A DNA stretch of 60,365 nucleotides from Paenibacillus elgii NBRC 100335 (GCF_004000865.1 NZ_BIMB01000043.1:1-60365), one strand, 5' to 3'. Positions 26,879 through 41,443 are shown, counted from the first letter of the stretch. The notes: generated by a model from the sequence alone, not told the origin. A program made the numbers and translations.

Positions 26879-29800
26879 TTGATCGACGTCAACAATTTTG
26901 AGTACATGAAAATCGGATTGGCTTCCCCCGACAAAATACGTTCGTGGTCCAGAGGCGAAGTGAAGAAGCCAGAAACGATCAACTACCGAACGTTGAAGCC
27001 GGAAAAGGAAGGCTTGTTCTGCGAGAAAATCTTCGGGCCAACCAAAGACTGGGAATGTCATTGCGGTAAATATAAACGCGTCCGTTACAAAGGCGTCGTC
27101 TGTGACCGATGCGGTGTAGAAGTTACTCGCCAAAAAGTGCGCCGCGAGCGTATGGGCCATATCGAATTGGCTGCACCGGTTTCACATATTTGGTACTTCA
27201 AAGGCATTCCGAGCCGTATGGGGCTTGCGCTTGATATGTCTCCCCGTTCGCTGGAGGAGATCATCTATTTCGCATCCTATGTCGTAACGGATCCGGGAGA
27301 CACGCCGCTGGAGAAAAAACAGCTGCTCTCCGAGAAAGAATACCGCAGCTATCGCGAAAAGTACGGCTACGCGTTCCAAGCTGGTATGGGCGCCGAAGCG
27401 GTGAAGAAGCTTCTGCAGGACATCGACATCGAGAAAGAAGTCGATATGCTGAAGGAAGAGCTGAAAACCGCACAAGGTCAACGCCGCAACCGCGCAATTA
27501 AGCGGTTGGAAGTCATGGAAGCTTTCCGTAACTCGAAAAATATGCCGGAGTGGATGGTGCTGGACGTGCTGCCGGTCATTCCTCCGGAGCTCCGTCCGAT
27601 GGTACAGCTGGACGGCGGTCGTTTCGCGACCTCCGACTTGAACGACCTGTACCGCCGGGTCATTAACCGGAACAACCGTCTGAAAAGACTGCTCGACTTG
27701 GGCGCTCCCGATATCATTGTGCAGAACGAGAAACGGATGCTGCAGGAAGCCGTTGACGCCTTGATCGACAACGGCCGCCGCGGCCGTCCGGTAACGGGCC
27801 CGGGCAACCGTCCGCTCAAATCGCTCAGCCATATGCTGAAAGGGAAGCAAGGCCGTTTCCGTCAAAACCTGCTCGGTAAGCGGGTTGACTATTCCGGCCG
27901 TTCCGTTATCGTCGTAGGACCGAGCCTGAAGATGTACCAATGCGGGCTCCCGAAAGAAATGGCGCTTGAGCTGTTTAAGCCTTTCGTCATGAAGGAGCTT
28001 GTCAATAAAGGTCTTGCACATAACATCAAGAGTGCGAAGCGCAAAGTAGAACGCGTCAGCCCGGAAGTATGGGACGTGCTCGAAGAAGTAATCAAAGAGC
28101 ATCCGGTACTGCTTAACCGCGCCCCCACGCTTCACCGTCTCGGGATTCAGGCGTTCGAGCCAATCCTGGTCGAAGGGCGCGCGATCAAGCTGCATCCGCT
28201 CGTATGTACGGCTTATAACGCCGACTTCGACGGTGACCAGATGGCTGTTCACGTTCCGCTGTCCGCAGAAGCGCAAGCGGAAGCTCGCGTCTTGATGCTG
28301 GCTTCGGGGAACATTTTGAACCCGAAAGACGGTAAACCTGTCGTTACGCCTTCGCAGGATATGGTTCTCGGCAGCTTCTACTTGACGACCGAGAATAAAC
28401 ACGCAAAGGGTTCGATGACGATTCTTCGTACCGTTGCTGAAGCCGTATCCCTGTATCATCGCGGAGACGCTTCGCTTCATGCCCGCGTAGCCATTCCGGC
28501 TAAGGCGCTCGGGAAAACGAGCTTTACGCCGGAGCAGCAAGAAGCGATGCTTATTACGACGATCGGAAAAATCATCTTTAACGAGATTTATCCCGTTGAC
28601 TTCCCGTTCATTAACGAAGCGACAAAAGCGAACTTATTGAATGGTGCGTCGGATAACTATTTCGTATTCGAGAAAGGCGGAGACATCCGCAAAAAGATGG
28701 AAGAGCTGCCGGAGACGAAGGCTGTAGGTAAAGACTACCTCGGTACGATCATCGCCGAATGCTTCCGCCGTTACCATACGACGCAAACGTCGGTTACGCT
28801 GGATAACATTAAGCAGCTTGGCTTTACCTACTCCACGCGGGCAGGGATCACGATCGCGGTGGCGGACGTTACCGTTCCGCAGGAGAAGGATGAAATTCTT
28901 CTAGAGTCCGACGAGAAAGTCAAGGTCGTGACAAACCAATACCGCCGTGGTCTGATTACGGACGACGAGCGGTATGAACGTGTCATTGCGATCTGGAGTA
29001 AGGCCAAGGACGAAATCACCGACATTTTGATGAAGTCGCTTGATAAATACAACTCGATCAACATGATGGTCGAGTCCAAGGCGCGCGGTAACAAATCGCA
29101 GATCACCCAGCTGGGCGGGATGCGCGGTCTGATGGCGACGCCGACAGGCCGGATCTACGAATTGCCGATTAAATCGAACTTCCGCGAAGGCCTGACGGTC
29201 TTGGAGTACTTCATCTCCACGCACGGCGCGCGGAAAGGTTTGGCCGATACGGCGCTTCGTACCGCCGACTCCGGTTACTTGACCCGTCGTCTTGTCGACG
29301 TGGCGCAGGACGTCATCGTACGCGATGAGGATTGCGGCACGGACAAAGGGTTCCTGGTTAGCCGTATTCAAGACGGTAAAGAGGTTATTGAGGATCTGTA
29401 CGACCGGATCGAAGGCCGTTATTCCTTCGAAACGATCCGCGATCCGAAGACCGGTGAAGTTATTGTTTCCCGCAACGATCTCATTGAAGCTGGGAAAGCC
29501 GACCGGATTATTGAAGCCGGCATTGAAAAAATACAGATTCGTTCCGTCCTTAGCTGCCGCTCCAGACACGGCGTATGTAAGAAATGTTACGGACGTAACT
29601 TGGCAACAGGCCAACACGTCGAGATCGGTGAAGCCGTAGGTATTATCGCGGCGCAATCCATCGGGGAACCGGGAACGCAGCTGACGATGCGTACGTTCCA
29701 TACCGGGGGCGTTGCGGGCGACGATATTACCCAAGGTTTGCCGCGGATTCAGGAGCTTTTCGAAGCGCGGAATCCGAAAGGGCAAGCGACGATTTCCGAG

Positions 29801-30499
29801 ATCGACGGCGTGGTAAAAGAAATTCGCGAAGCCAAAGACCGCCGGGAGATCGAGGTTCAAGGCGAAGCGGAATCCAAGGTGTACTCCATCTCTTACGGTT
29901 CCCGTATCCGGGTCTCCGTCAACCAGACCGTAGAGGCTGGCGACGAGCTGACCGAGGGTTCGATCGACCCGAAAGAAATGCTGCGCATCAAAGGGATCCG
30001 CGGCGTGCAGAACTATATTCTGCAAGAGGTTCAGCGCGTATACCGGAACCAAGGGGTAGAAATCAACGACAAGCACGTTGAGGTTATGATCCGCCAGATG
30101 CTGCGTAAAATCCGTATCGTCGATGCGGGTAATACGACGCTGCTTCCGGGTTCGTTCGTGGATATCCACGAATACGAGGAAGCGAACAAAGTGGCTCTCT
30201 TCGCGGGCGAAGAGCCTGCGGTTGCGAAGCCGGTGCTCCTCGGGATCACCAAAGCGTCGCTGGAGACCGACTCGTTCCTGTCTGCGGCATCGTTCCAAGA
30301 AACCACCCGGGTTCTTACCGATGCGGCGATCAAAGGCAAAGTCGACCAATTGCTCGGCTTAAAAGAGAATGTCATCATCGGGAAGCTGATTCCGGCCGGT
30401 ACGGGGATGTCGAGATACCGCAACATCCGTATCACCGACCCGAACGCCGTTCCGCTGGATGAAGAAATGACCGAGGCGGAAGCCGTAACGGTAGAATAG
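26879..30499 (+). CDS. rpoC: DNA-directed RNA polymerase subunit beta'
   Basis: A 1206-residue catalytic subunit. TTG 26879 gives [20 protein letters not shown], the standard N-terminus, with GGAGGAGGG 7 bp upstream; the longer ATG frame is not family sequence. The N-terminal zinc site is [20 protein letters not shown]. The catalytic magnesium loop NADFDGD is at residues 447-453. The second zinc site is in [17 protein letters not shown]. It lies 89 bp after rpoB and is followed by a strong terminator. Confidence 0.98.
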   Translation: MIDVNNFEYMKIGLASPDKIRSWSRGEVKKPETINYRTLKPEKEGLFCEKIFGPTKDWECHCGKYKRVRYKGVVCDRCGVEVTRQKVRRERMGHIELAAPVSHIWYFKGIPSRMGLALDMSPRSLEEIIYFASYVVTDPGDTPLEKKQLLSEKEYRSYREKYGYAFQAGMGAEAVKKLLQDIDIEKEVDMLKEELKTAQGQRRNRAIKRLEVMEAFRNSKNMPEWMVLDVLPVIPPELRPMVQLDGGRFATSDLNDLYRRVINRNNRLKRLLDLGAPDIIVQNEKRMLQEAVDALIDNGRRGRPVTGPGNRPLKSLSHMLKGKQGRFRQNLLGKRVDYSGRSVIVVGPSLKMYQCGLPKEMALELFKPFVMKELVNKGLAHNIKSAKRKVERVSPEVWDVLEEVIKEHPVLLNRAPTLHRLGIQAFEPILVEGRAIKLHPLVCTAYNADFDGDQMAVHVPLSAEAQAEARVLMLASGNILNPKDGKPVVTPSQDMVLGSFYLTTENKHAKGSMTILRTVAEAVSLYHRGDASLHARVAIPAKALGKTSFTPEQQEAMLITTIGKIIFNEIYPVDFPFINEATKANLLNGASDNYFVFEKGGDIRKKMEELPETKAVGKDYLGTIIAECFRRYHTTQTSVTLDNIKQLGFTYSTRAGITIAVADVTVPQEKDEILLESDEKVKVVTNQYRRGLITDDERYERVIAIWSKAKDEITDILMKSLDKYNSINMMVESKARGNKSQITQLGGMRGLMATPTGRIYELPIKSNFREGLTVLEYFISTHGARKGLADTALRTADSGYLTRRLVDVAQDVIVRDEDCGTDKGFLVSRIQDGKEVIEDLYDRIEGRYSFETIRDPKTGEVIVSRNDLIEAGKADRIIEAGIEKIQIRSVLSCRSRHGVCKKCYGRNLATGQHVEIGEAVGIIAAQSIGEPGTQLTMRTFHTGGVAGDDITQGLPRIQELFEARNPKGQATISEIDGVVKEIREAKDRREIEVQGEAESKVYSISYGSRIRVSVNQTVEAGDELTEGSIDPKEMLRIKGIRGVQNYILQEVQRVYRNQGVEINDKHVEVMIRQMLRKIRIVDAGNTTLLPGSFVDIHEYEEANKVALFAGEEPAVAKPVLLGITKASLETDSFLSAASFQETTRVLTDAAIKGKVDQLLGLKENVIIGKLIPAGTGMSRYRNIRITDPNAVPLDEEMTEAEAVTVE

Positions 30500-30509
30500 A
30501 GCATGTCAT

Positions 30510-30566
30510 AGACTTGCCTTTAAAATTTGGATTGAAAAATCTTGTTTAAAGGCAAGTCTTTATTCT
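30510..30566 (+). terminator. Intrinsic terminator after rpoC
   Basis: A perfect 15-bp stem AGACTTGCCTTTAAA/TTTAAAGGCAAGTCT with a 20-nt loop and the tail TTTATTCTT. The tail runs straight into the next -35 box. Confidence 0.92.
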
Positions 30567-30594
30567 TGACAGGGTATAATTGAAGTGCTAATAT
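30566..30594 (+). promoter_or_regulatory. Promoter of the rplGB-rpsL-rpsG-fusA-tuf unit
   Basis: A perfect TTGACA at 30566-30571, a 17-bp spacer and TAATAT at 30589-30594 with an extended TGC. It abuts the rpoC terminator. Confidence 0.85.
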
Positions 30595-30648
30595 ATCAAA
30601 GTGTGCCATTTTAGAGGCTCGTCACCTGTCCCTTGGAGGGGTTGTCAC

Positions 30649-30900
30649 ATGTCTTATGATAGAGTGAAGCAGGCTGCGAAACTGACTATCGGCACGAAGC
30701 AAGCGATGAAGACGGTGGAGCAATGCCAAGCCACGGAAGTATTCATTGCAAAAGATGCAGATCCGCGAATTACGATAAAAATAGTTAACCTCTGCAAAAA
30801 ATGCGGGGTTAAAGTGACATACGTGGACTCCATGAAAATGTTAGGTAAAGCGTGTGGAATCGATGTAGGCGCAGCTGTGGCTGCGGTGGTGAATGAATAG
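30649..30900 (+). CDS. rplGB: L7Ae-family ribosomal/RNA-binding protein (YbxF, RplGB)
   Basis: An 83-residue L7Ae/L30e-fold protein ([19 protein letters not shown] start). The family binds kink-turn RNAs; in B. subtilis YbxF associates with ribosomes. The chosen ATG follows TTGGAGGGG; a longer frame upstream has no family support. It is first in the str-type unit ahead of rpsL. Confidence 0.93.
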   Translation: MSYDRVKQAAKLTIGTKQAMKTVEQCQATEVFIAKDADPRITIKIVNLCKKCGVKVTYVDSMKMLGKACGIDVGAAVAAVVNE

Positions 30901-31024
30901 ACGTTTTTGTCTGAGAAACAGTGATGGATCGAAGGCAAAAACTTTTCCTTTGTTCATTTACGACTCGCCTGGATCTGTGGGCTTGAAAATTGCAACATCA
31001 ATTATGATGAAGGAGGTGGCCAAT

Positions 31025-31444
31025 ATGCCAACAATTAACCAGCTCGTTCGTAAAGGACGTCAAGCTAAAGTTGTAAAATCCAAATCCCCTGCTCTTCAAA
31101 GAGGCTTCAACGCTCTGAAAAGAGAAGCGACGGATCTGAGCTCCCCTCAAAAACGCGGTGTGTGTACTCGTGTAGGTACGATGACGCCGAAGAAACCGAA
31201 CTCCGCACTTCGTAAATATGCGCGTGTTCGTTTGACTAACCGTGTCGAGGTTACAGCTTACATCCCGGGTATCGGACACAACCTGCAAGAGCACAGCGTG
31301 GTACTGATCCGCGGAGGCCGGGTAAAAGACCTTCCGGGGGTACGTTACCATATCGTTCGCGGTGCGCTTGATACTGCAGGCGTGAACAACCGTAAACAAG
31401 CTCGTTCCAAGTACGGCGCGAAACGCCCGAAAGTGAAGAAATAA
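31025..31444 (+). CDS. rpsL: Ribosomal protein uS12
   Basis: A 139-residue decoding-centre protein. The streptomycin-related loops read [17 protein letters not shown] (lysine present, sensitive type) and [27 protein letters not shown] precedes the ATG; the longer upstream frame is spurious. It precedes rpsG and fusA in the classic str order. Confidence 0.98.
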   Translation: MPTINQLVRKGRQAKVVKSKSPALQRGFNALKREATDLSSPQKRGVCTRVGTMTPKKPNSALRKYARVRLTNRVEVTAYIPGIGHNLQEHSVVLIRGGRVKDLPGVRYHIVRGALDTAGVNNRKQARSKYGAKRPKVKK

Positions 31445-31486
31445 TGAGTAGGAATCTAATGAACTTTCAGAGAAAGGGGGATAACT

Positions 31487-31957
31487 ATGCCTCGTAAAGG
31501 TCCAGTTACTCGCAGAGACGTATTGCCAGATCCGGTGTATAACAGCAAGCTTGTTACCCGTTTGATCAACCGCATCATGATTGATGGTAAAAGAGGAGTA
31601 GCTCAACAGCTGCTTTACAATGCTTTCAATCTGATCCAAGAGCGTACAGGCAAAGAGCCGATGGAAGTTTTCGAACAAGCCATCAAAAATATCATGCCTG
31701 TTCTCGAAGTCAAAGCCCGCCGTGTGGGGGGAGCTAACTACCAAGTACCGATTGAAGTTAGACCTGAACGCCGCACGACGCTCGGACTTCGTTGGCTCGT
31801 CAACTACTCCCGCCTGCGCGGTGAGAAGACGATGGAAGAAAGATTGGCGCAAGAGATCATCGATGCAAGCAACAACACGGGCGCTTCCGTTAAAAAACGT
31901 GAAGACACGCACAAAATGGCTGAAGCCAACAGAGCGTTCGCTCACTATCGTTGGTAA
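31487..31957 (+). CDS. rpsG: Ribosomal protein uS7
   Basis: A 156-residue 16S 3'-major-domain assembly protein. It starts [20 protein letters not shown] and contains [30 protein letters not shown] precedes the ATG. Confidence 0.98.
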   Translation: MPRKGPVTRRDVLPDPVYNSKLVTRLINRIMIDGKRGVAQQLLYNAFNLIQERTGKEPMEVFEQAIKNIMPVLEVKARRVGGANYQVPIEVRPERRTTLGLRWLVNYSRLRGEKTMEERLAQEIIDASNNTGASVKKREDTHKMAEANRAFAHYRW

Positions 31958-31992
31958 AATTTTATTCCTATCAATAGGAAGGAGACAACCTG

Positions 31993-34068
<2,076 letters not shown>

Positions 34069-34101
34069 TATATTTAGATTATTTAAGGAGGCAATCTACT
34101 C

Positions 34102-35292
34102 ATGGCAAAAGCGAAATTTGAGCGTAATAAACCGCACGTTAACATTGGTACCATCGGTCACGTTGACCATGGTAAAACAACTTTGACGGCGGCAATCACG
34201 ACTGTATTGTCCAAAAAATACGGCGGTGCTGCTGTAGCATTCGATCAAATCGACAAAGCTCCAGAAGAGCGCGAGCGCGGTATCACGATCTCCACTGCGC
34301 ACGTTGAATATGAAACTCCTAACCGTCACTACGCACACGTTGACTGCCCAGGCCACGCCGACTACGTTAAAAACATGATCACTGGCGCAGCTCAAATGGA
34401 CGGCGCGATCCTGGTTGTATCCGCAGCTGACGGCCCAATGCCGCAAACTCGCGAACACATCCTGCTCTCCCGTCAGGTAGGCGTACCTTACATCGTCGTA
34501 TTCCTCAACAAATGCGACATGGTTGAAGACGAAGAGCTTCTTGAACTGGTTGAAATGGAAGTTCGCGACCTGCTCAACGAGTACGAGTTCCCGGGCGACG
34601 ACACTCCGATCGTTCGCGGCGCAGCTCGTGAAGCACTGCAAAACCCAGACGGTCCTTGGGCTGACAAAATCGTTGAGCTGTTCGAGCACATCGATTCCTA
34701 CATCCCGACGCCTGAGCGCGACACTGACAAGCCTTTCTTGATGCCGGTAGAGGACGTGTTCACGATCACTGGTCGTGGTACCGTTGCTACAGGTCGTGTA
34801 GAGCGCGGTGTAGTTAAAGTCGGCGACGAGATCGAAATCATCGGTCTGGTTGAAGAAACTCGCAAATCCGTTGTTACGGGCGTAGAAATGTTCCGTAAGC
34901 TTCTGGATTCCGCTCAAGCGGGCGACAACATCGGCGCACTGCTTCGCGGTGTAGACCGTAAAGACATCGAGCGTGGACAAGTTTTGGCTAAACCGGGTTC
35001 GGTTAAACCGCACACGAACTTCTCCGCTCAAATCTACGTTTTGACTAAAGAAGAAGGTGGACGTCATAAGCCGTTCTTTACTGGCTACCGTCCGCAATTC
35101 TACTTCCGTACAACGGACGTTACGGGTATCATCAACCTGCCGGAAGGCACAGAGATGGTTATGCCTGGCGACAACATCACGGTAACGGTTGAGCTGATCG
35201 CTCCGATCGCTATCGAAGAAGGTACTCGCTTCGCTATCCGCGAAGGCGGCCGTACCGTTGGTGCCGGTGCCGTTGCTTCCATCACGAAGTAA
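34102..35292 (+). CDS. tuf: Elongation factor Tu
   Basis: A 396-residue GTPase. [10 protein letters not shown] (G1), [12 protein letters not shown] (G3) and NKCDM (G4) are visible. It carries aminoacyl-tRNA to the A site. A strong AAGGAGG precedes the ATG. It is the last gene of the str-type unit, ended by a strong terminator. Confidence 0.99.
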   Translation: MAKAKFERNKPHVNIGTIGHVDHGKTTLTAAITTVLSKKYGGAAVAFDQIDKAPEERERGITISTAHVEYETPNRHYAHVDCPGHADYVKNMITGAAQMDGAILVVSAADGPMPQTREHILLSRQVGVPYIVVFLNKCDMVEDEELLELVEMEVRDLLNEYEFPGDDTPIVRGAAREALQNPDGPWADKIVELFEHIDSYIPTPERDTDKPFLMPVEDVFTITGRGTVATGRVERGVVKVGDEIEIIGLVEETRKSVVTGVEMFRKLLDSAQAGDNIGALLRGVDRKDIERGQVLAKPGSVKPHTNFSAQIYVLTKEEGGRHKPFFTGYRPQFYFRTTDVTGIINLPEGTEMVMPGDNITVTVELIAPIAIEEGTRFAIREGGRTVGAGAVASITK

Positions 35293-35310
35293 TTTTAGTC
35301 TCCGGACTTT

Positions 35311-35348
35311 GCCCTTCATCTATCAGATGAAGGGCTTTTAATTTTTTT
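35311..35348 (+). terminator. Intrinsic terminator after tuf
   Basis: A perfect 10-bp stem GCCCTTCATC/GATGAAGGGC with a TATCA loop and TTTTAATTTTTTT. Confidence 0.95.
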
Positions 35349-35369
35349 AGGCAAATGTCGATTTTCTTC

Positions 35370-35398
35370 TTGCTTTTTGGTTCTGTATTTAATATAAT
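35370..35398 (+). promoter_or_regulatory. Promoter of the S10-spc-alpha ribosomal protein cluster
   Basis: TTGCTT at 35370-35375, a 17-bp spacer and a perfect TATAAT at 35393-35398. It is the last strong promoter recognised before the long cluster that begins with rpsJ. Confidence 0.85.
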
Positions 35399-35433
35399 AG
35401 TGAACGTTGGTCTGTGACGTTGCGATGATGTGA

Positions 35434-35844
<411 letters not shown>

Positions 35845-35898
35845 TATACGATTGTGGATAAATAAGCGACAAGCAAGAGAGGAAAAGAGGTGTCAACG

Positions 35899-36525
35899 AT
35901 GACAAAAGGTATCTTAGGTAAAAAGCTTGGGATGACTCAAGTATTTACACCAGAAGGACTGGTTGTACCGGTAACTGTAATTCAAGCGGGTCCTTGCACA
36001 GTGCTGCAGAAGAAGGATTCGGAGAACGACGGTTACGAAGCCATCCAAATCGGTTTTGCCGATAAGAAAGAAAAGAACGCGAACAAACCTGAGTTGGGCC
36101 ATGCGAAAAAAGCAGGCGCAACACCTAAGCGCTACGTTAAGGAGTTTCGCGGCGTTCAGATTTCCGAGTATGAAGTTGGCCAAGAAATCAAAGCTGACGT
36201 ATTCTCCGAAGGTGAATTCGTTGATGTAACAGGAACGTCCAAGGGTAAAGGATTCCAAGGCGTTATCAAAAGACATAACCAATCCACTGGTCCGATGGCT
36301 CACGGTTCCCGTTACCACCGCGGTCCTGGTTCGATGGGTTCCATCCAAGCTAACCGTGTTCCTAAAGGTAAGAAATTGCCGGGTCACATGGGTACGGAAA
36401 CCGTTACGATTCAAAAGCTCGAAGTTGTGAAAGTAGACGTTGAGCGCAACGTTCTTCTGATCAAAGGCTCCATTCCGGGTCCTAAAAACAGCTTCGTTTC
36501 GATAAAGTCTTCGGTGAAGAAGTAA
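35899..36525 (+). CDS. rplC: Ribosomal protein uL3
   Basis: A 208-residue early-assembly protein. The start [16 protein letters not shown] matches the family. The extension near the peptidyl-transferase centre reads [22 protein letters not shown] 35899 is chosen over the in-frame GTG at 35890, which overlaps the AAAGAGGTG ribosome binding site. Confidence 0.97.
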   Translation: MTKGILGKKLGMTQVFTPEGLVVPVTVIQAGPCTVLQKKDSENDGYEAIQIGFADKKEKNANKPELGHAKKAGATPKRYVKEFRGVQISEYEVGQEIKADVFSEGEFVDVTGTSKGKGFQGVIKRHNQSTGPMAHGSRYHRGPGSMGSIQANRVPKGKKLPGHMGTETVTIQKLEVVKVDVERNVLLIKGSIPGPKNSFVSIKSSVKK

Positions 36526-36549
36526 GAAAGTAGGAAAGGAGGATAACAA

Positions 36550-37173
36550 ATGCCAAAAGTAGCAGTGTTTAACGTTAGTGGTGCCCAAGTAGGCGAAGTG
36601 GAACTCGCGGATAGCGTGTTCGGAATCGAGCCGCATGTTCATGTGTTGAATGAAGCGGTATTGATGCAGCGTGCTTCCCTTCGTGCAGGTACGCATAAAA
36701 CGAAAGGTCGTTCCGAAGTTCGCGGCGGTGGCCGTAAACCGTGGAAACAAAAAGGCACAGGCCGTGCTCGTCAAGGTAGCATTCGCTCTCCGCAATGGAA
36801 AGGCGGCGGTACCGTCTTTGGTCCGACACCTCGCAGCTATGCCTACAAACTGCCTAAGAAAGTTCGTCGTCTGGCGATCAAATCCGCGTTGTCTTCCAAG
36901 GTGAAGGCGAGCGAAATTATCGTGCTTGACCAATTGCAATTGGCTCAACCGAAAACAAAAGAATTTGCAGCGATTTTGAATAACCTCAAAGTGGATCGTA
37001 AAGCTTTGGTTGTGACGGCTGCGTATGACGAGAACGTAGCATTGTCTGCGCGTAACATCCCTGGCGTGAAGTTTGTTGCTGCCGAAGGAATCAACGTCCT
37101 TGATGTTATGGTTTACGACAAGCTGATCATTACGAAGGATGCCGTGCAAAAGGTAGAGGAGGTGTTTGCGTAA
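36550..37173 (+). CDS. rplD: Ribosomal protein uL4
   Basis: A 207-residue exit-tunnel protein. The tunnel loop region reads [20 protein letters not shown]. The stop overlaps the rplW ATG by one base (TAATG). In E. coli L4 autoregulates the S10 operon; no such element is identified here. Confidence 0.97.
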   Translation: MPKVAVFNVSGAQVGEVELADSVFGIEPHVHVLNEAVLMQRASLRAGTHKTKGRSEVRGGGRKPWKQKGTGRARQGSIRSPQWKGGGTVFGPTPRSYAYKLPKKVRRLAIKSALSSKVKASEIIVLDQLQLAQPKTKEFAAILNNLKVDRKALVVTAAYDENVALSARNIPGVKFVAAEGINVLDVMVYDKLIITKDAVQKVEEVFA

Positions 37174-37469
37174 TGAAAAACCCTCGCGATATTATTAAGC
37201 GCCCGGTCATTACCGAACGTTCCAGCGAAATGATGGCGGAAAAGAAATATGTGTTCGAAGTGGACATCCGTTCGAATAAAACGGAAGTCAAGCAAGCGAT
37301 CGAGCAAATCTTCAAAGTAAAAGTAACGAACGTGAATACGCTCAGAATGCCGGCGAAGCCGAAGCGTTATGGCCGCTATTCCGGATATACGTCCGAATGG
37401 AAAAAAGCGATCGTCACTTTAAGCGCAGACAGCAAAGAACTGGAGTTCTTTGAAAACTCGCAAGTTTAA
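37173..37469 (+). CDS. rplW: Ribosomal protein uL23
   Basis: A 98-residue protein at the exit-tunnel mouth that docks trigger factor and SRP. It starts [28 protein letters not shown] upstream lies inside rplD, so the two are translationally coupled. Confidence 0.97.
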   Translation: MKNPRDIIKRPVITERSSEMMAEKKYVFEVDIRSNKTEVKQAIEQIFKVKVTNVNTLRMPAKPKRYGRYSGYTSEWKKAIVTLSADSKELEFFENSQV

Positions 37470-37495
37470 TTTTTTGAAGTAAGGAGGGAATCCAC

Positions 37496-38326
37496 GTGCC
37501 AATTAAAAAATATAAACCAACCTCTCCTGCAAGACGTGCGATGTCGGTTTCTACTTTTGAAGAAATCACAACATCCACACCGGAGAAATCGCTTTTGGCT
37601 CCTTTGAGCAAAAAAGCGGGTCGGAACAACCAAGGTAAAATTACGGTTCGTCATCAAGGCGGCGGACACAAACGTAAATACCGCATCATCGATTTTAAAC
37701 GGAACAAAGATGGAATACCAGGTCGCGTTGCTACAATCGAGTACGACCCGAACCGTTCCGCTAACATCGCACTGATCCACTACGTGGATGGCGAGAAGCG
37801 CTATATCATCGCTCCGAAAGGCTTGAAAGTGGGCGATCAAATCGTATCCGGTCCGAATGCCGACATCAAAATCGGTAACGCACTTCCTCTGGAAAACATT
37901 CCGGTAGGTACGGTTATCCACAACATCGAGCTGAAGCCTGGCAAAGGCGGACAATTGGTTCGCGCAGCCGGTACGGAAGCTCAATTGCTCGGTAAAGAAG
38001 AGCAATATGTAACGGTTCGTTTGTCTTCCGGCGAAATGAGAAAAATCCTCAAAGTTTGCCGCGCGACAATCGGTTCCGTAGGTAACGAAGATTACGAACT
38101 CGTGAAGATCGGTAAAGCCGGCCGTTCCCGTTGGCTGGGTCAAAGACCGGAAGTTCGCGGTTCCGTAATGAACCCGAACGATCACCCGCACGGTGGTGGT
38201 GAAGGTCGCTCCCCGATCGGACGCAAATCCCCGATGTCTCCTTGGGGCAAACCGACGCTCGGATACAAAACGCGGAAGAAGAACAAAGCTTCCAATCAAT
38301 ATATTGTACGTCGCCGCACGAAGTAA
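37496..38326 (+). CDS. rplB: Ribosomal protein uL2
   Basis: A 276-residue core 50S protein. The C-terminal [20 protein letters not shown] contains the conserved histidine near the peptidyl-transferase centre. GTG start with AAGGAGGGA upstream. Confidence 0.98.
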   Translation: MPIKKYKPTSPARRAMSVSTFEEITTSTPEKSLLAPLSKKAGRNNQGKITVRHQGGGHKRKYRIIDFKRNKDGIPGRVATIEYDPNRSANIALIHYVDGEKRYIIAPKGLKVGDQIVSGPNADIKIGNALPLENIPVGTVIHNIELKPGKGGQLVRAAGTEAQLLGKEEQYVTVRLSSGEMRKILKVCRATIGSVGNEDYELVKIGKAGRSRWLGQRPEVRGSVMNPNDHPHGGGEGRSPIGRKSPMSPWGKPTLGYKTRKKNKASNQYIVRRRTK

Positions 38327-38365
38327 TTACTTTTTCGGTTCGGTTAAAGAAGGGAGGAACGAAAC

Positions 38366-38647
38366 ATGGGTCGCAGTTTGAAAAAAGGGCCTTTCGTAGA
38401 TGGCTACCTTTTGAAGAAAGTCGAAGGCATGAACGTTGAGGGCGCGAAGAGGCAAGTGATCAAAACTTGGTCTCGCCGCTCCACGATTTTCCCGCAATTC
38501 ATCGGTCACACGTTCGGTGTGTATGACGGCAGAAAGCATGTTCCGGTATACGTAACGGAAGATATGGTCGGACATAAACTCGGTGAGTTTGCACCAACCC
38601 GTACTTACAAAGGACACGACGACGACAAGAAGACGGGTAAACGCTAG
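38366..38647 (+). CDS. rpsS: Ribosomal protein uS19
   Basis: A 93-residue 30S head protein. The conserved [11 protein letters not shown] start and [20 protein letters not shown] are visible. GGGAGGAAC precedes the ATG. Confidence 0.98.
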   Translation: MGRSLKKGPFVDGYLLKKVEGMNVEGAKRQVIKTWSRRSTIFPQFIGHTFGVYDGRKHVPVYVTEDMVGHKLGEFAPTRTYKGHDDDKKTGKR

Positions 38648-38692
38648 GTTCGGAACCTACAGATCAGTTTGTGAATGAGAGGAGGTACATCC

Positions 38693-39028
38693 ATGCAACA
38701 AGCTAAAGCTATTGTAAGATACGTTCGCATTGCTCCGCGCAAAGCTCAACTCGTTGTTGACTTGATCCGCGGCAAGCAAGTGGGCGAAGCGATCGCAATC
38801 CTGCGTCACACGCCGAAAGCAGCTTCCCCGATCGTTGAGAAATTGCTCAACTCGGCTATTGCCAACGCGGAGCATAACTACTCCATGGATCCTAACAGTC
38901 TGGTGGTTTCGCAAGTATTTGTGGACCAAGGCCCGACTTTGAAAAGATTCCGCCCTCGTGCGATGGGTCGTGCGAGCCGCATCAATAAACGTACCAGCCA
39001 CATTACATTAGTGGTATCTGAGAAATAA
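38693..39028 (+). CDS. rplV: Ribosomal protein uL22
   Basis: A 111-residue tunnel protein. It starts [20 protein letters not shown], and the beta-hairpin region has [17 protein letters not shown]. The ATG follows AGGAGGT; a start six codons upstream overlaps that site. In other bacteria, changes in the hairpin confer macrolide resistance; none is evident. Confidence 0.97.
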   Translation: MQQAKAIVRYVRIAPRKAQLVVDLIRGKQVGEAIAILRHTPKAASPIVEKLLNSAIANAEHNYSMDPNSLVVSQVFVDQGPTLKRFRPRAMGRASRINKRTSHITLVVSEK

Positions 39029-39041
39029 GGAGGGACAACGT

Positions 39042-39707
39042 GTGGGTCAAAAAGTAAACCCGGTAGGACTTCGCATCGGTATTATCCGTGATTGGGAATC
39101 CAAATGGTACGCCGGCAAAGATTTCGGCGACTTGCTGATGGAAGACGTAAAAATCCGTGAATATTTGAAACAAAAGTTGAAAGAGTCTGCCGTTTCCCGC
39201 ATTGAAATCGAACGTGCCGCTAATCGCGTGAACGTGACGATTCATACGGCGAAGCCAGGCATGGTTATCGGTAAAGGCGGTTCCGAGGTTGAAGTGATTC
39301 GCGGTTACCTGACTAAGCTGACGAACGGCAAAAAAGTACACATCAACATCTCTGAAGTAAAACATCCAGAGCTGGACGCAATCTTGGTTGCAGAAAGCAT
39401 TGCACAACAATTGGAGCGTCGCGTATCGTTCCGTCGTGCATTGAAACAATCGATTCAAAGAACGATGAGATCCGGTGCAAAAGGGATTAAAACATCGGTT
39501 AGCGGTCGTTTGGGCGGAGCGGAAATCGCCAGAACGGAAGGTTACAGCGAGGGTACGGTTCCTCTTCATACATTGCGTGCGGACATCGACTATGGTACGG
39601 CAGAAGCTCACACCACTTACGGTCGGATCGGCGTAAAAGTATGGATCTATCGTGGCGAAGTTCTTCCAACGGCTAAGAAAAAGGCTGCTACGGAAGGAGG
39701 CAACTAA
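39042..39707 (+). CDS. rpsC: Ribosomal protein uS3
   Basis: A 221-residue protein of the mRNA entry tunnel. The KH domain carries [19 protein letters not shown] start ([13 protein letters not shown]) with AAGGAGGGA upstream. Two bases separate it from rplP. Confidence 0.98.
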   Translation: MGQKVNPVGLRIGIIRDWESKWYAGKDFGDLLMEDVKIREYLKQKLKESAVSRIEIERAANRVNVTIHTAKPGMVIGKGGSEVEVIRGYLTKLTNGKKVHINISEVKHPELDAILVAESIAQQLERRVSFRRALKQSIQRTMRSGAKGIKTSVSGRLGGAEIARTEGYSEGTVPLHTLRADIDYGTAEAHTTYGRIGVKVWIYRGEVLPTAKKKAATEGGN

Positions 39708-39709
39708 TC

Positions 39710-40144
39710 ATGTTAGTTCCTAAACGTGTGAAACACCGCAAAGAGCACCGCGGCAATATGCGCGGTCGCGCTAAAGGCGGCACGGAAGTTCATTTCGGTG
39801 AATACGGCTTGCAAGCGATGGAGCCGGCTTGGGTAACCAACCGTCAAATCGAAGCTGCCCGTATTGCGATGACTCGTTACATCAAGCGGGGCGGTAAAGT
39901 TTGGATCAAGATTTTCCCTTCCAAGCCGATCACCCAAAAGCCGCTTGAAGTTCGGATGGGTAGCGGTAAAGGTAACGTAGAAAAATGGGTTGCTGTCGTT
40001 AAGCCAGGCAAAGTTATGTTCGAACTGGCCGGCGTAAGCGAAGAAATCGCCCGTGAAGCTATGCGTCTCGCCTCTCACAAGCTGCCGATCAAGACGAAGT
40101 TTGTGAAAAGAGAAGAAGTAGGTGGTGAAGCAAATGAAAGCTAG
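39710..40144 (+). CDS. rplP: Ribosomal protein uL16
   Basis: A 144-residue protein near the A site, starting [31 protein letters not shown] precedes the ATG. Its last 11 bases overlap the rpmC start. Confidence 0.98.
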   Translation: MLVPKRVKHRKEHRGNMRGRAKGGTEVHFGEYGLQAMEPAWVTNRQIEAARIAMTRYIKRGGKVWIKIFPSKPITQKPLEVRMGSGKGNVEKWVAVVKPGKVMFELAGVSEEIAREAMRLASHKLPIKTKFVKREEVGGEANES

Positions 40145-40334
40145 TGAATTTCGCAACTTAACCACTGCTGAGATCGAACAAAAGATTTCCGGATTTAAAG
40201 AGCAGCTCTTTAACCTCCGTTTTCAACTGGCTACAGGTCAACTGGATAATCCCGTACAAATTCAAAAAGTCCGCAAAGAGATTGCCCGGGCAAAGACTGT
40301 TTTGCGTGAAAGAGAATTGGGAATCACTAGTTAA
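40134..40334 (+). CDS. rpmC: Ribosomal protein uL29
   Basis: A 66-residue two-helix protein. It includes [20 protein letters not shown] and [13 protein letters not shown]. The ATG lies inside the rplP 3' end after AGGTGGTG; an in-frame GTG four codons earlier would overlap that site. Length and N-terminus match B. subtilis RpmC. Confidence 0.97.
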   Translation: MKASEFRNLTTAEIEQKISGFKEQLFNLRFQLATGQLDNPVQIQKVRKEIARAKTVLRERELGITS

Positions 40335-40358
40335 TGAATGAGAGAGGAGGATCTCAGA

Positions 40359-40622
40359 ATGGCTGAACGCAACGAGCGTAAAACGCAGCTGGGTAAAGTC
40401 GTAAGCGACAAAATGGACAAAACCATCGTTGTGGCTGTAGAAACCTACAAAAAACACGACTTGTACCACAAACGCATTAAATATACGAAAAAATTCAAAG
40501 CTCATGACGAAAACAACGAAGCGAAAATCGGCGATGTTGTTAAAATCATGGAAACTCGTCCGCTTTCCAAAGACAAGCGTTGGAGACTGGTCGAAGTCGT
40601 AGAAAAAGCGGTTATCGTTTAA
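40359..40622 (+). CDS. rpsQ: Ribosomal protein uS17
   Basis: An 87-residue OB-fold 16S-binding protein. Characteristic segments are [12 protein letters not shown] and [20 protein letters not shown]. The ATG at 40359 follows AGAGGAGGA; the upstream ATG in frame lies before that site. Confidence 0.98.
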   Translation: MAERNERKTQLGKVVSDKMDKTIVVAVETYKKHDLYHKRIKYTKKFKAHDENNEAKIGDVVKIMETRPLSKDKRWRLVEVVEKAVIV

Positions 40623-40663
40623 TATAAGCATCGGGCATCAATTCCGGAAGGAGGGAATACACA

Positions 40664-41032
40664 ATGATTCAACCATTTACTCGTTTGAACGTAGCTGACA
40701 ACTCTGGTGCGAAGCAACTGATGTGTATCCGCGTGTTGGGTGGTACGGGTCGTCGTACGGCTAACATCGGTGATCTGATCATCTGCTCCGTGAAAGAAGC
40801 AACACCAGGTGGCGTTGTCAAAAAGGGCGACGTTGTTAAAGCGGTAGTCGTACGTACGAGACGTGGTGCTCGCCGTAAGGACGGTTCCTACATCAGCTTT
40901 GACGAGAACGCAGCCGTAGTTGTAAAAGAAGATAAGAGCCCGCGCGGCACACGTATCTTCGGACCAGTTGCTCGCGAACTTCGCGACAGAGACTTCATGA
41001 AGATCGTTTCTCTGGCTCCGGAAGTTATCTAA
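40664..41032 (+). CDS. rplN: Ribosomal protein uL14
   Basis: A 122-residue subunit-interface protein starting [20 protein letters not shown]. It also contains [27 protein letters not shown] precedes the ATG. Confidence 0.98.
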   Translation: MIQPFTRLNVADNSGAKQLMCIRVLGGTGRRTANIGDLIICSVKEATPGGVVKKGDVVKAVVVRTRRGARRKDGSYISFDENAAVVVKEDKSPRGTRIFGPVARELRDRDFMKIVSLAPEVI

Positions 41033-41042
41033 TAAACCAGCT

Positions 41043-41081
41043 GCTAACGAAGTCGGCTTTCATAGGAAAGTTTGTAGGAGG
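41043..41081 (+). repeat. Degenerate double-hairpin repeat before rplX
   Basis: GCTAACGAAGTCGGCTTTCATAG... is followed by GAAAGTTTGTAGGAGG. The CTTTC/GAAAG stem is kept and runs directly into the rplX Shine-Dalgarno, as in the copies before rplJ and rpmJ. Confidence 0.55.
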
Positions 41082-41089
41082 TGTACACA

Positions 41090-41443
41090 GTGCCAAAACA
41101 ACCGAAGAAACTCGAGTCTCACAACAATAAATTGCACGTGAAAAAAGACGATACGGTTTTTGTTATCACGGGTAAAGACAAAGGGAAAAAAGGCCGCGTT
41201 ATCGCTGCATTCCCTCGTGAAAACCGTGTGCTGGTCGAAGGCGTGAACATGATCAAGAAGCATTCGAAGCCTTCCCAACAAAATCCGCAAGGCGGCATTA
41301 TCACGCAAGAAGCTCCGATCCACGCATCCAACGTGATGCTGGTTGATCCGAAGAGCGGCCAACCTACTCGCGTAGGTTACAAAGTGCTGGACAATGGTAA
41401 AAAAGTTCGCGTTGCGAAAAAATCCGGCGAAGTTATCGACTAA
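41090..41443 (+). CDS. rplX: Ribosomal protein uL24
   Basis: A 117-residue KOW-domain assembly initiator. It contains [20 protein letters not shown]. It has a short N-terminal extension [13 protein letters not shown] compared with B. subtilis. GTG start 41090 is well spaced from TAGGAGGTG; the GTG at 41081 overlaps that site. Confidence 0.95.
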   Translation: MPKQPKKLESHNNKLHVKKDDTVFVITGKDKGKKGRVIAAFPRENRVLVEGVNMIKKHSKPSQQNPQGGIITQEAPIHASNVMLVDPKSGQPTRVGYKVLDNGKKVRVAKKSGEVID

